Positions 1-19,141 of a stretch of DNA of 64,000 nt are shown here, in pieces. The notes below the pieces were generated by a model that ran no database searches, was not told the origin of the DNA, and saw only the letters and a list, made by a program, of their open reading frames with translations. Position numbers and translations under genes: made by a program. The stretch comes from Rhea pennata. Lineage: Eukaryota; Chordata; Aves; Rheiformes; Rheidae. The first letter of the stretch is position 1; each line of letters starts with the position of its first letter. The stretch spans positions 12,309,383 to 12,373,382 of the forward strand of contig NC_084670.1 in NCBI RefSeq assembly GCF_028389875.1. The letters run 5' to 3'.

Positions 1-221
1 AGGCAGAGAGCCTGGGCGAATCACAAACAAAACCCGAAGGAACCCAGTGTCCTGCTACCCGTTCTAGGCTTGGTTTTCTCCAATAGTCCCTGCACTGCTT
101 AACCCCCAGGACCACCAAGAAGGCTATGCTGAAGGGGGAATGGGACACACACCAGCACCCAATGCAGCCTCATGCTCAAAGCCAGAGCCCAAGTCCCCTA
201 CTCTTGCTCTGCACATCTCAC

Positions 222-540
222 CTAAGCCAGGAGGCATCTCCTGGCAGGGCTGCAAGGGCTTCTCCGTGACGGACTGGTTGGTGTTGGGCTTGGCGCTGGG
301 AGACGGGGGCTCAGCACCAGCAGGCCCGTAGCTGGGGGCAGTGCTGTTGGGCCGGGAAGAGTTGGAGAAGGGGTGAGCACGCGAGGCGTTCCTAGCGTTG
401 AAGCGGCTGAAGAAGTCCAGGTGCTGCGCGTAGACATCAAAGTAGAGGATCATGATGATGACGAAGTGAAGCAGGCAGAGCAGCAGCACAGCCTTGCAAA
501 TCCTTTCCAGGGTCACCCCCAAGAGCAGCCTGGTCATCTT
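222..540 (-). CDS. B4GALT2: beta-1,4-galactosyltransferase 2, first coding exon (partial gene)
   Basis: Coding runs from the ATG at 537 down to 222, about 105 residues, and continues off the left edge. The family transfers galactose from UDP-Gal to terminal GlcNAc in the Golgi. Seen here is only the type II anchor: a short cytosolic N-terminus (MTRLLLG, then TLERICK), a hydrophobic membrane segment at about residues 16-33, the motif YFDVYAQHL just after it, then a Ser/Pro/Asn-rich stem with N-glycosylation sequons at N50, N59 and N64. The YFDVYAQHL/FFSRF stretch matches human B4GALT2 rather than B4GALT1. The exon ends in phase 1 at a GTGAG donor (222/221). The acceptor is CAG at 541-543, three bases before the ATG, with a CTAAG branch-point-like sequence upstream, so the 5' UTR continues in upstream exon(s). 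The catalytic domain is outside the window. Identity is from recalled family sequence plus synteny with ATP6V0B. Confidence 0.93.
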
Positions 541-543
541 CTG

Positions 544-3500
544 GGCATGGGCAGGCAGACATGTGCGCTTAGCAGGGCAGGGGGGCGGCTCCAGCCACGG
601 TCACGATCCTGCCAAGATACCCCACACTCAGGACACAACCAGCCACATCCTCACTCTGCCCACTCGGCACCTGTTGTGCCACCCAATCCCAGCCCCAACG
701 ATGCAGGGCAACCTGAGCAGTCCCCCTGCACACAGCTCGGCCTGGCTCCTCCAGCAGGAAAAATGCAGGAGAAACTTCGGGGCAAGTGGCGCAGGGCCAG
801 CCCTGTGCCAGGCAGCACAACCACCCTCCTGCCCCTCGCAGCCACAGCAGGTCCCCACCCCGGGGCTTCCCCGCTTTCAGCAAGGCCGCGGTCCCCCGGT
901 GTGAGATGGGGACCTCGGAGAGGGCCACGCTCAAAACACGGTCCGTCAGGGGTGTCGCAAGGGCGCCTTTTCCCGAGGCGCTGCTTTTCCCTGCTCCCTG
1001 CTCCCGGCAGCGACTGCCATGCTGGCGGGGGCTCTCCTGGAAGAGGCGCCCGGCGGCTGTCAGAGCGCTGAGAGGAGCGAGCAGCTGCGAGGCGGCCGCC
1101 GCGCCAAAAGGGAGCGCGTCCCGGCAGAGCCGGCGAGGGCAGCGGCCGAGGGGTCCCGCCGCGCCTCAGGGAGCCCCACTTCGGGCCCACGGCTCGGACC
1201 CGCCCCGCTCCTGCTCCCGCTGGCAGCGCCCCCCCGGGCGCCAGGCCCCAGGGAGCTGCCGCGAGCCGGGTCCCCTTATCTCACACATGACACCTGGAGC
1301 CAGGCCAGAGCCAGCTGCCGGAAAGGTGGACGGAGAGTGACGGAGAGCCCAGGCCGCGCCAGACCATCCTGCCCTTGCCGGCTCTCCAGCCCGGCCACCG
1401 CCGGGGCAGACCCGCAGGAGGGGGATGCTCGACCGCGCCGCGCACGGTGGACCCCAGCGCCGCTCGCCACCCTCAGCCTCTCCTAGGACGAGGCAGGGGT
1501 ATCCGCAAGGGACAGGCGCACGGCTTAGCAGTGCCTGGGGGACACGGGGATGGGGCACTGCCACAGCAGGGCCCCTCGGGAGAGCCCCGGCAGCAGGAAG
1601 CTGCAGCACGGCTGGCACCCCCCAGCAGGAGCACAATTAGGACCCGAGGGTGCTGGCAACCAGCCCAGAGCCTCAGGGCCAGCCTGCGGGCTGCGGGCTG
1701 CTGCCAAGCCCGGCTGCTGGGGCCTCCCGGGGAGCAGCACGGCACAGAGCCTGTCGCGACGGCAGCGCGAGGCGACGAGCGGAGCTCGGGCGGCAGGAGC
1801 AGAGCCGAGGCGCGAAGCCGAGGCGCAGAGTGGGGCCTCCCACCCAGCCACGCAGCCAGCCCACCTGCGTGTGGATCGGAGGCTTCCCGCTGGGAAAGGC
1901 GGCGCAGCCTCGCATGCAGAGGAGCGCACAAGGTGCCCAAGGGCTGGGATCTGCCCTGGCGCAGCCCCTGCCCTTCCCTGGCTCACTCCGTGCGCGCAAG
2001 CAAGCCCCCAGCACCATCCGGGCTGCCAGGCCCTACCAACACAGGTGCAAGCCCCGTTCCCAGCACCGACACACACCACCCCGGACACTGCCCTGGTCCC
2101 AGGTGCTTTCCCCAAGCCACACACGGCAGCAGGCCCTCAGCTGCCCTGTTCTCATGTCAGCCACCTGCAGCCCTGGGTTTCCCCAGGTTTCTGCTTTGCC
2201 TCTCCTGCAGCAAGCTCTGCCCCAAATGCAGCCTGATCCCAGGCTGATCTCTGCCTGCTGGATGCTGCTAGGAGCCCACGGCCAGCACGTGAGGAAGCAG
2301 AGAGGAGCTGGAAAAGGCTCTGGGCCTGACCCACAACCGCTCTGCTCCCTCTCATGGCTGCGGGCTGCACAGGACAGATTTGGGCTCTGTGGGCAGGTTC
2401 CCCCTTCGCACGCAGGCCAGGGCCTTTCCCAAGCACCAGATGTTTTCTAGAAAAGACCTTCTGCGCATGGGGCACAATGGAGGCCAAGCCGGCTATGTTC
2501 TCCTGGGCCATCCCGAGGTCACCGCGCTGCACCATGGAGCAGAGCCCTCGACACGGGGACCAGCCTGTCCACACTGCCGGAAACCCTCTCCAAACCACAG
2601 CCTTTGCATGAGGCCAGCCGAACCCAGCGCCACGCGGCACGCAAAGCCATGCTGTCCCAGCAGCCAGACACGTAGGGACAGGCAGTGGGGACCAGCCAGG
2701 AGCACGCCCAAGGGAGGAAGCGGGTTTTAGGGACCAAGCCTCTCTTTTACCGGTGCAGCCCACACTGCCTGTGTGGGTAGACAGTATCACGAAGCGTGAT
2801 GGGCAGGAGGGCACCCATGTGCTGTTCCTCAGCCCGCAGTGTGGCCAACAGCCTGCTTTCTCCTGTCACCCTAGTTTCTCAAACGTATACCTAACGGTTG
2901 TGGAACTATCGCATCCGAGCACAGCCTTCCGCATGCTGTCGTGGAAAGGCCTCCGCTCTCCGCTAAGGAGGCCGCGAGAGCTGGAGGCAGCCTCAACGCC
3001 AACGAAAGCAGAAGCACTCAATTAAACCACGGCTGTGGGACGAACAGTCAGAAAAACGCCAGCACAGTTCACAGTGGGCAGGTCCACGGGGGCTGCTCAA
3101 CGTGACGCAACCCCCACCGCGAGGCCTCTACCGCTCGGGCGGCCGCTCCTACCGCTCGGGCGGCGAGCGGCCGAGCAGCGAAGCCGAGGCGGGCGGCGGT
3201 GCGCTGCGGCCTGGCCGTGCCGTCCCGACGGCCCAGGGCGGCTCGAGCCCCCTCCCGCCAGCGGCTCATCCCGCCGGAGGGCTCTGCGCTGGGCGGGAGC
3301 CGCCCGGGGCGGCCGCGGGGACGCCTCCGGAGCGGAGGGAGCGGGCATGTCTGGGAACACCAACCCCCCTCCTCCGAATCCTCCAGTCCTCGACGCCGGA
3401 AACACAGACGCTTCCTGGAAAAGCAGAAATAGACCAAGAACAAAGTAGATCCTGGAAGGGGCCGCGGGAGGCTCTCGGAGCCGAGTTTTAAAGGACGCCC

Positions 3501-3560
3501 CGCGGCGCGCTACCGACCGGGGCGGCGCTCCCGGCGAGACCCACCGCGCCGCCCCGCTCA
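544..3560 (-). other. B4GALT2 5' intron, with a smaller GC-rich CpG cluster
   Basis: This stretch lies between the acceptor of the first coding exon and the candidate 5' UTR exon(s) to the right. About 930-1470 is CpG-rich with a NotI-like GCGGCCGC core near 1091 and may be a second, weaker promoter island. I see no convincing exon in it. The long open frames here on both strands have no conserved-looking domain and follow from the GC content. From about 2000 to 3000 I see nothing specific. Confidence 0.5.
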
Positions 3561-4460
3561 CCTGGCGCACGCGGCCGCGGCGCTGCCGCCTCGACGCCCC
3601 GGCCCGCCGCCGCCGCCCGTCCGCGCTGCCCCCGGCCCGGCCCGGCCCGGCCCGGCCCCGCGGCGGGTCGCACCCCCGCAGCGGAGGCCTCCGGCGCCTC
3701 GGCCTGCCCGAGGGGCGGCCGGGCCGGGCGTGCCCGCCGCGCAAGGGGCCCCGCGCCGCCAACGGCCGCTCCCGCCCGCCCGCGCCAGGCCCCGGCGGCC
3801 CCACTCACCGCGGCCGGGGCTGCCGCGCCGCCCCGCCGGCTCCTCCCGCAGCCCCGGCGCGGTCAGCGGCCCCCGCCGCCGCCTCCCGCCGCCGCCGGCC
3901 CGCGGGCGCCCATGCCGGGGCTGCGGGGGCCCTGCCGGCCGGCCCAGCCCGCACCGCCGAGAGCCGCAGGGAGCAGGGCCGCGCCCGCACGCCGGCTCCG
4001 CCCGCCGCCGCCGCCCGCCCCGGCCCGCCCCGCCGGGCCTGCGCCGCCGCCGCCGCCGCGCGGGCCGCCGCTCCCCCCGCGCCCGGGGCAGGGCCGCTCC
4101 CGCCAGGCCTCGGCGCCGCCGCGGGGGCACCGGCCCCCCGGGCCCGCCCCCTCCCCGGCCTCCCCCGGCCCCCCAAGCGCCCCGCGCGTGCCCTCAGCCA
4201 CCCCGGCCCCCCAGGCCAGCCCAGAGCTGGGCCAGGCCCCATGAACTGCCCCCCCCGCTCCAGCCCGGTGTCCTCCATCCACCACCTCCGTTGCCCGCAG
4301 GAGCTCGATTCGCCCCGGCCCCCCACGCCGCAGTGCTCGTCTCGGCCCGTCAGCTGCCGGCCGGGGACCCGCCGCGGGCACGGCCCCAGGCGTCGCACCG
4401 AGGCCGCCCTGCTTGCCGGACGCTGAGCCTGGGCGCTCCGGGCACCGCAACGCTACGTCT
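3080..4460 (-). promoter_or_regulatory. CpG-island promoter of B4GALT2 with candidate 5' UTR exon donors
   Basis: The stretch is very GC- and CpG-rich. On the minus strand it contains two good splice donors not explained by any coding exon: CAG|GTGAGC with exon end at 3562, and GCG|GTGAGTGG with exon end at 3809. Either could splice to the acceptor at 541-543 in front of the B4GALT2 ATG. A GGCCC pentamer array lies at about 3631-3657. There is no TATA box. Transcription start sites cannot be placed from sequence alone. The island also contains long spurious open frames on both strands. Confidence 0.6.
3562..3700 (-). other. candidate non-coding 5' exon of B4GALT2 (3' boundary at 3562)
   Basis: The minus-strand donor CAG|GTGAGC at 3562/3561 is near consensus and sits in the CpG island upstream of the B4GALT2 coding exon. 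The right (5') limit is arbitrary because the start site is unknown. A second donor at 3809/3808 would give an alternative first exon. Inference only; no transcript evidence. Confidence 0.35.
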
Positions 4461-7450
4461 CTTCGATCCCCCATCTCGGCAGTTCCCTGCGTCCAGCTGC
4501 GTTTCTGGCTGTGGTCGGGGCACTCGTTTCACAGAACCCCCCGGCTGACTCCTGCAGCCCTGAGTTGCATCGCTGGCTCAGAGCCCATCACAATGTATTT
4601 GCAGTTCCTCCCCCCCCCCGCACAATGTTTCTTGGTGTTTCCTAGCAATGAATTTCACTTTCTCTATCGAAATACCACCACAGAAAGATCTTGGTATAGT
4701 CCCAACGAGAGTTCAGCCCACCACAAGTAACTCAGCAGCCTTTCCCTGTTTTCCTGCCACCTCATGTTTATGAGCCCTTTAAGCAGTCCCTATCCTCAGA
4801 CCTCTGTTTCCATCAACTCTGTGGTACCTTTTACCCGACTGCTCACCCAGGCGAGGGCTCTCCACCTTGGCCCTCAGCAGTTCCCTTAGAAAACCTCTCA
4901 GGTGCTAAAGCAGAAGTCAGAGCGCACTCAGGGCACTCCTGCCCTGAGCCCTGCCCCACAGCGCCCCAGGGAGCCTGTTCCACCCCTGAGAATTACAAGC
5001 CCTTCTCTCGTTAAAGCTGTCCAGCTTCTGCCTCCAACTCTTGGTTTTGGTCTTTGGTAGCTGTATTTTGTCTCTATCAGAATACTTACAATCAGTTGCC
5101 GAATCGGCTCTCCACCCCAGCTGCTGCTGCTCCGTAATGAGATAAAGTTCAAGATACTGGAGTCCCATTTAAGCATTTTCTCCACGCTTGAGCAGCAAGT
5201 ATTCAGCGCACCCAAGTGCAAAGTCACACACCTAGAACAAGGGAGCGCAGGGCATGCTCACCCACTGGGGCAGCATTACCCCTGTTGGCTGCGTGAGAAG
5301 AGCAACGGGCCACCCCTGGCCACTGCAAGACCATCCCTGGTGATCTTGTTTCCATGCAACAGGCCTTTAGGCCAAGCAGGGGCTGGAACAGTTCTCCTGC
5401 CAAAGCCTTGACACACGTGAGTTTGATGTGGAAGGCAGAGTACCTCGCACAGGGAGTTTTCTGACAGCAGATAGATTTGTATCAGGCCAAGGCAGGGGCA
5501 ATACTCATAGGTGCAAGACAAGAGGGTGAGTCCTTCAACCTGATTTTTAACAAGGAAGGTGATTAATCTGCAGCCCCTCTCCTGGCTGCATAAGCTCTCC
5601 AACCCCAGGCATTTCCTTCCTGAAGACACCTCTGCCAGGTTTGACACAGGTCTGCTGGGATGGCCACATAGCTCCTAGGTGTCTCAGCCATTGCTGGCCA
5701 TTAGCAGCAGCGATGCCACAGGACAAGGGAACTGAGCTCATGTAGGAAGGACAAAGCTCTGCACAGACTTTTCATCCTTTCTTCTTTGCAGGGCCTAACT
5801 TCCATCCCTATCATCACACTGGGCACACAGACCAGAGCTCCTGGTCCCAAGCTCCATCCCTAGAAGACAACCGGTGCTGCTGGTGGGAGCAGATCACCTT
5901 GGCACAGTGCAGAGCTTGGCACTGCAGAGCAGCTTTGACCTGGCCCTGCTCAGGGCAGGGGCAAGCGCAAAGCAAGACGAGCCTCTCACTTCTCACCAGG
6001 GCTCTGGACTGCAGCCCTCAGGCTGCATCCTCTCCCACACAAGTAGAGGGCAGCCCCGTAACAAAACCATCCCTACAGCAAGCTGCTCCAGAGCTTGGAG
6101 AAGTGCACAAGGAGATGCCAGGCTGGGCTAGGTTTCCCACACCTACCGCTGAGGTGCTGCTGTCCCACAGCACAGACGCAAACAGCTTGGCCACAGGGCT
6201 GCACTCTGGGGCACAGGGGGCTCTGCCAGCAGTACAACAGCCCTCTACACCACCACTCCCAGATGGGATTAAAGCAACCAGACAGATTGCAGGGCTGGGC
6301 ACAGGCTGTACTAGACACAGAGCCAGGCCCCACCAGCACCAGCTCAGCCATCTGTGCCCACAGCACAGAGATCTCTGGCAACGCCAAGGTCCCAGTAGCT
6401 GGGACACAACCTGAAGCCTCTGCAGGAGAAGCCAGCAGAAGAGTCAGTACAGAGGCAGCTGCCCTCATCCAAGGGCAAGATCAGGAGATACAAACATTTC
6501 CCTGGCTCTAGCAGCCCTTCCATTGCCCCAGCCTGTTGTATTCAGGCAAGGAGGGAGATAAGCAGCTTCAGACATACATGTGCTCCAACCAAGAGCAGCA
6601 CTGACAGCACTGGGGGTTAGATGCTCCTCTTGCCAAGGTGTACAGATAGCACAGCAAGACGAAGGCCTCATGCTGGATGTAGCAGACTGCAGCAGCATCA
6701 GCTCTGTGCTCTTTGCAAAGTGGAAGCAGAAGGACTTTGTTCCTCCCTTCCCCCAAGCAGAAGAGCTGCAGGGGAGTCTGCAGCCAGCTTTCCCAGGCTG
6801 TAGCTATTGCAGCCGGGGACAGGCTAGCAGAGTGGTTCCACCCATACGCTACCCTGGGACCAAGAGCCACGGGGCACAGGCACGGGCACTGCAGACTGGA
6901 GGGGCCAGGCACCCAGCAAACAGTCAAGCAAGGGAGGCACCAGCTGGAAGACTGGAAGTGTAAAATCTTGGCTTCTCAGCTCTTCTGTTACTTTCCACCT
7001 GCACAATAGGTTTAAGGACACTGCAGGTAGAAGAAGCAGTACTACATGCCTTCTCTGTGCTAAGTCATCTGGACAGGATCCGAAAGGCCGAAACCAGCTT
7101 GTGCCTGTGCCTCCAGCATGCCTCACACAGGGCAGTGCCAAGGCTGGTAGGAGCCTGGCTGAGCCAGTGCAGAGCAGCCTGCTCCAGCAGCCTGCTGCTA
7201 GGCAGCAAAGCAGAGCTCCATGTTCCCACAGTCCAGCAAGGGTGGCTTCTCGTAGGCTGAGCAGGTAGACTGGTTAACCCAGGCACGCGTGGCACCACCT
7301 CACACAGGGCAGATATCACCAGGCTCCTGGAGCACAGCAGAGATTTTGCCAGAGGGACATCTCCAGGCACAGGGTCAGCCTAGATCAGCCCCTGCTCTCC
7401 AAAAGCCTCCCCAGCAGACCCATGGCCACATGCAGTGCAGAGGAAGAGCT
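4461..7450. other. intergenic DNA between B4GALT2 promoter and ATP6V0B 3' end
   Basis: No gene, RNA gene or recognisable repeat was found. There is a short C run at about 4610-4619. Open frames are short, occur on both strands and lack recognisable domains. Confidence 0.6.
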
Positions 7451-7472
7451 GCAGCTTTGGACAAGAACCATA

Positions 7473-7478
7473 TTTATT
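7473..7478 (-). terminator. ATP6V0B: ATP6V0B polyadenylation signal AATAAA
   Basis: TTTATT on the plus strand reads AATAAA on the minus strand, 275-280 bases past the ATP6V0B stop codon. This is the only canonical hexamer found between the stop and the intergenic region. Cleavage would fall at about 7450-7463. Confidence 0.7.
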
Positions 7479-7752
7479 TCACGGACACGGAATTGCACTG
7501 TTGATCGATTCTACGCACACTGGGGACACGCAGCAGCACGACCCCCACCAGGTTGGGCCAGGCCCTTGGGGGCAGAATTCACACAGAGATATTTGTTTCT
7601 TCCACGGGGCCGATCATCAGGAAGGGAGTCTAAACAGATAGGCTCCCACTCTTGCTTGGGGGCAGCTCCCGCCCCAATCAAGGATAGAAACATTAAATAA
7701 GTATTTACAGCACCTCCTGGGGCAGGCTGGAACAGGCTGGATGAGATGGGGC

Positions 7753-16433
<8,681 letters not shown>

Positions 16434-16826
16434 GGCGGCGGCAGCTCGGGACGCGACGGAGCGACCGGGCTCAGCGCTCACCTGACCCCCGGCACGTGAT
16501 CGGAACCGCGGCGGCCGAGCGGAAGGCACGTGACCTCCGACCCGCACGGCGCGCAGCTATTGGCTGCCCAGCCCTCTGCCGCGCAGGAACTACGCAGACC
16601 AGAATGCCCCGCGACAGGCGCCTATTTCCATTGGCTACCTTGCCGGGCTCCGGCTCTGCCCTCTGGGGGCGGGGTTTCCGGCAGAGGACAGGGCGGTGCT
16701 GTGTTCTCATTGGCCGACTCCGCGCCCCAGCCCGGAAGCCGACGCGGGGATCCGCGCGTGGCGGGCGGGGGCCCGGAGGGGCGCGGGGCCGTTGCCCCTG
16801 CCGGTGACCCCTGACCCCGCGGCGCC
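16434..16826. promoter_or_regulatory. bidirectional promoter of ATP6V0B and DPH2
   Basis: There are 393 bp between two divergent start codons, in a CpG island with no TATA box. Seen in the sequence: E-boxes CACGTG at 16493-16498 and 16527-16532 (the second in GCACGTGAC, close to the TFEB CLEAR consensus GTCACGTGAC); inverted CCAAT boxes (ATTGG) at 16559-16563, 16630-16634 and 16709-16713; and a ZNF143/Staf-like site at 16589-16613 (ACTAC..., AGAATGCCCCGCG). NF-Y and ZNF143 sites are typical of bidirectional housekeeping promoters, and CLEAR sites are typical of V-ATPase genes. Occupancy is inferred. Confidence 0.85.
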
Positions 16827-19141
16827 ATGGCAACGGCGTTCAGCAGCGACGGGGAGGCGGCGCTGCGGCGGGCGCTGGGCCCGGCGGCGGCGGCGGCGGC
16901 GGCACCGCGCGGGGACCTCGACGGCTTCTACGAGATGGGCCGAGCCGCGGCCTTCGTGCGGGGCGGCGCGTTCCGCAAGGTGCACGGGGCCGGGGGGCCG
17001 GGGCCGGGGCCGGGCCGGGGGGCCGGGGCCAGGGCCGGGGACCGGGGTCGGGTCGGGGGGCCGAGGCTGGGCCGGGTACCGGGGCCGGGTCGGGGGGCCG
17101 AGGCCGGGCGGGGGACCGGGGCCGGGCCGGGGGGTCGGGGCTGGGCCGGGGGGCCAGGGCCGGGCCGGGCCCTGCGGGGCCGCCTCTCCCCGCACCTCAC
17201 CCCCCGCCCCCGCAGGTTGCCCTGCAGTTCCCTGACGAGCTCCTGGCGGACGCGGCGGCCGTGGCAGCGCGCATGGAGGCGGCGACGGGCGCCGAGATGT
17301 ACATCTTGGGCGACACCACGTACGGCAGGTCGGTGTGGGGCCGGGGGGGGGGGGCTCTGTCCCGGGGGTCCAGCCTGCCTCCACGGGGCAGCTCGGGGGT
17401 TCGGGGCCAGGGAGGGCCCCCTCTTGCCTCACCTCCCCCTCGCTGCGGAGGGGCTGGGGGCTGCAGCGCCAAGGAGCAGGTGGCAGAGGAGGAGCGAGAG
17501 GAGCTCTGCGGTGCCGGGCCAGCCTGCCTCGCCCTGCAGCCCAGCCTGACTCTGGGCCTCCCTGCAGCTGCTGCGTGGATGAAGTGGCCGCTGAGCACGT
17601 GGGCGCCGAGGCGCTGGTGCACTATGGCCCGGCCTGCCTCAGCCCCTGCAGAAAGCTCCCAGTGCTGCACATCTTTGGGAGGCAGCCCCTGGACGTCGAG
17701 CGCTGCATGGAAGTCTTCCGGGAGCTCTACCCTGACCAACAGAGCTGTGTGGTGGTGCTGAGTGATGTGGTCTATGCCCACGCAATGGGTGAGTGCTCTG
17801 GGGCAGCAAGGAGGTTTCTGGTGGTGCTTTGAGCTCTGCAGAGTTGCCAGGGGGAGACACCATCAGCCCTGACTTCTGAGCTCTGCTCCTCATAGCCCAC
17901 TACTTTTGCTGTGCCAGCCCTGCGGGACAGGTCTCTGTCCGTTTCATTCCCACTCTTTTCTCCCTTCAGGGGAGCTGGAGCAGCAGTTACACCAGGAGTA
18001 CCCCAACGTTGTCTTCTCCAGGGTGGCATGCGGAGACCCCACCAGCCCGGCACGGCCCGGGGAGGTGCGGCAGTTTGGCCGTCAGTTCACTGTGGAGGCA
18101 CCAGGAGGGCTCCAGGACTATGCCATGTTCTACGTGGGAGCTGAGGGCCTGGCCCTCACCAGCTTCATGCTCACCTGGAACCGCTGCCCCTTCAGCTCTT
18201 TCGACCCTGCCACCGGCTGTGGTCGCCGTGAGACCTTCAATGTGAACCGGGCCCTGATGCGGCGCCTCTACCTGGTGGAGCGAGCCCGGGATGCCGGAGT
18301 AGTGGGCATCCTGGTGGGCACCCTCGGCGTGGCAGGTTACCTGACCGTGCTGCAGCACCTCCGGGAGCTGCTGCACCGGGCTGGCAAGCGCAGCTACACG
18401 CTGGCTGTGGGGAAGCCAAACCCCACCAAGCTGGCCAACTTCCTGGAAGTGGACATCTTTGTCTTGGTGGCCTGTGCTCAGAATTCCCTGCTGGACTCCA
18501 GCGACTTCTACCGGCCCGTAGTGACCCCCTACGAGCTGGAGCTGGCCTGTAACCCAGCTCGGGAATGGACTGGGAATTACCTCACTGACTTCCGAGACCT
18601 GCTGCCAGGTAATGGCTGGGAACCAGCTGCAGAGAGCAGTGGTCCTGCTCCCATCCCGGGTGGCCATGGTCACCCAGCTCTGCGGGTGGCAGGCGTGAGC
18701 CCCAGGCTAACACTCCTGTCTCCTGGCAGGCGCCTGCGCTCACGTTGAGCTCCCGCTGGCAGTCCGCGCAGAGGAGGCTGTTCCCGATGTCTCGCTGATC
18801 ACAGGGGAGATGCGTGCTCTTCGCCTCTGCGACTCCCTGGCCCCCCAGCTGTCTCCCAGCGCTGCCCTGGCCTGCAGGGACCAGACACGGGCGGTCGCAG
18901 AGATCAGCCCTGCTGGTTCGTGCTTTGGTTTCGCAGTTGGGTGAGCCCTGGTGCAGGAGCAGTGCGGGTTTCCTGCTCCGGTAACCGCTCCCCCCTCTCT
19001 CTCCTCCCAGCCTCCTTCCTGGAGTCACGCAGCTGGCGGGGCCTGGAGCAGCAGCTGGGGAAGACACCTGTCTCCAAGGCGGTGCAGGGACGGCGAGGGA
19101 TTGCCATTGCCTATGAGGACGAGGGCCGCGAGGAATCCTGA
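16827..19141 (+). CDS. DPH2: diphthamide biosynthesis protein 2 (complete, 6 exons)
   Basis: Partner of DPH1 in the [4Fe-4S]/SAM enzyme that moves a 3-amino-3-carboxypropyl group onto the eEF2 histidine, the first step of diphthamide synthesis in the cytosol. Coding exons: 16827-16979, 17216-17328, 17568-17788, 17970-18608, 18730-18915, 19011-19141. They total 1443 bases, 480 residues plus stop (human 489). Motifs: [35 protein letters not shown]-like [74 protein letters not shown] and [12 protein letters not shown] near the C-terminus. Cys90, Cys91 and Cys331 sit at the positions of the yeast Dph2 cluster cysteines. The start is chosen at GCCATGG (Kozak) and matches the family N-terminus. Two donors are weak: exon 2 AG|GTCGGT and exon 5 TG|GTTCGT, but frame and phase require them. 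Intron 1 is a minisatellite. Confidence 0.96.
17003..17151 (+). repeat. 37-bp G-rich minisatellite in DPH2 intron 1
   Basis: Four tandem units: 17003-17040 (38 bp, degenerate), 17041-17077, 17078-17114 and 17115-17151 (37 bp each). Each of the last three starts ACCGGGG and follows the pattern ACCGGGG-YCGGGYCGGGGGG-... with a few differences. The array takes up about 149 of the 236 bp of the intron. Nearly every unit contains several G runs of 3-6, so G-quadruplex formation in DNA and in the DPH2 pre-mRNA is likely. Confidence 0.85.

Noticed and set aside
1375-2450. Long plus-strand open frames (266-290 codons)
   Set aside because: GC-rich intronic/CpG sequence of B4GALT2; several overlapping frames open on both strands, no recognisable domain or splice context.
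3730-4548. 272-codon proline/arginine-rich open frame
   Set aside because: CpG-island artefact; low-complexity and matched by equally long frames on the other strand.
17003-17151. GGGGCC hexanucleotide expansion of the C9orf72 type
   Set aside because: The GGGGCC words belong to a longer 37-bp unit with fixed interruptions, not a pure hexamer array.
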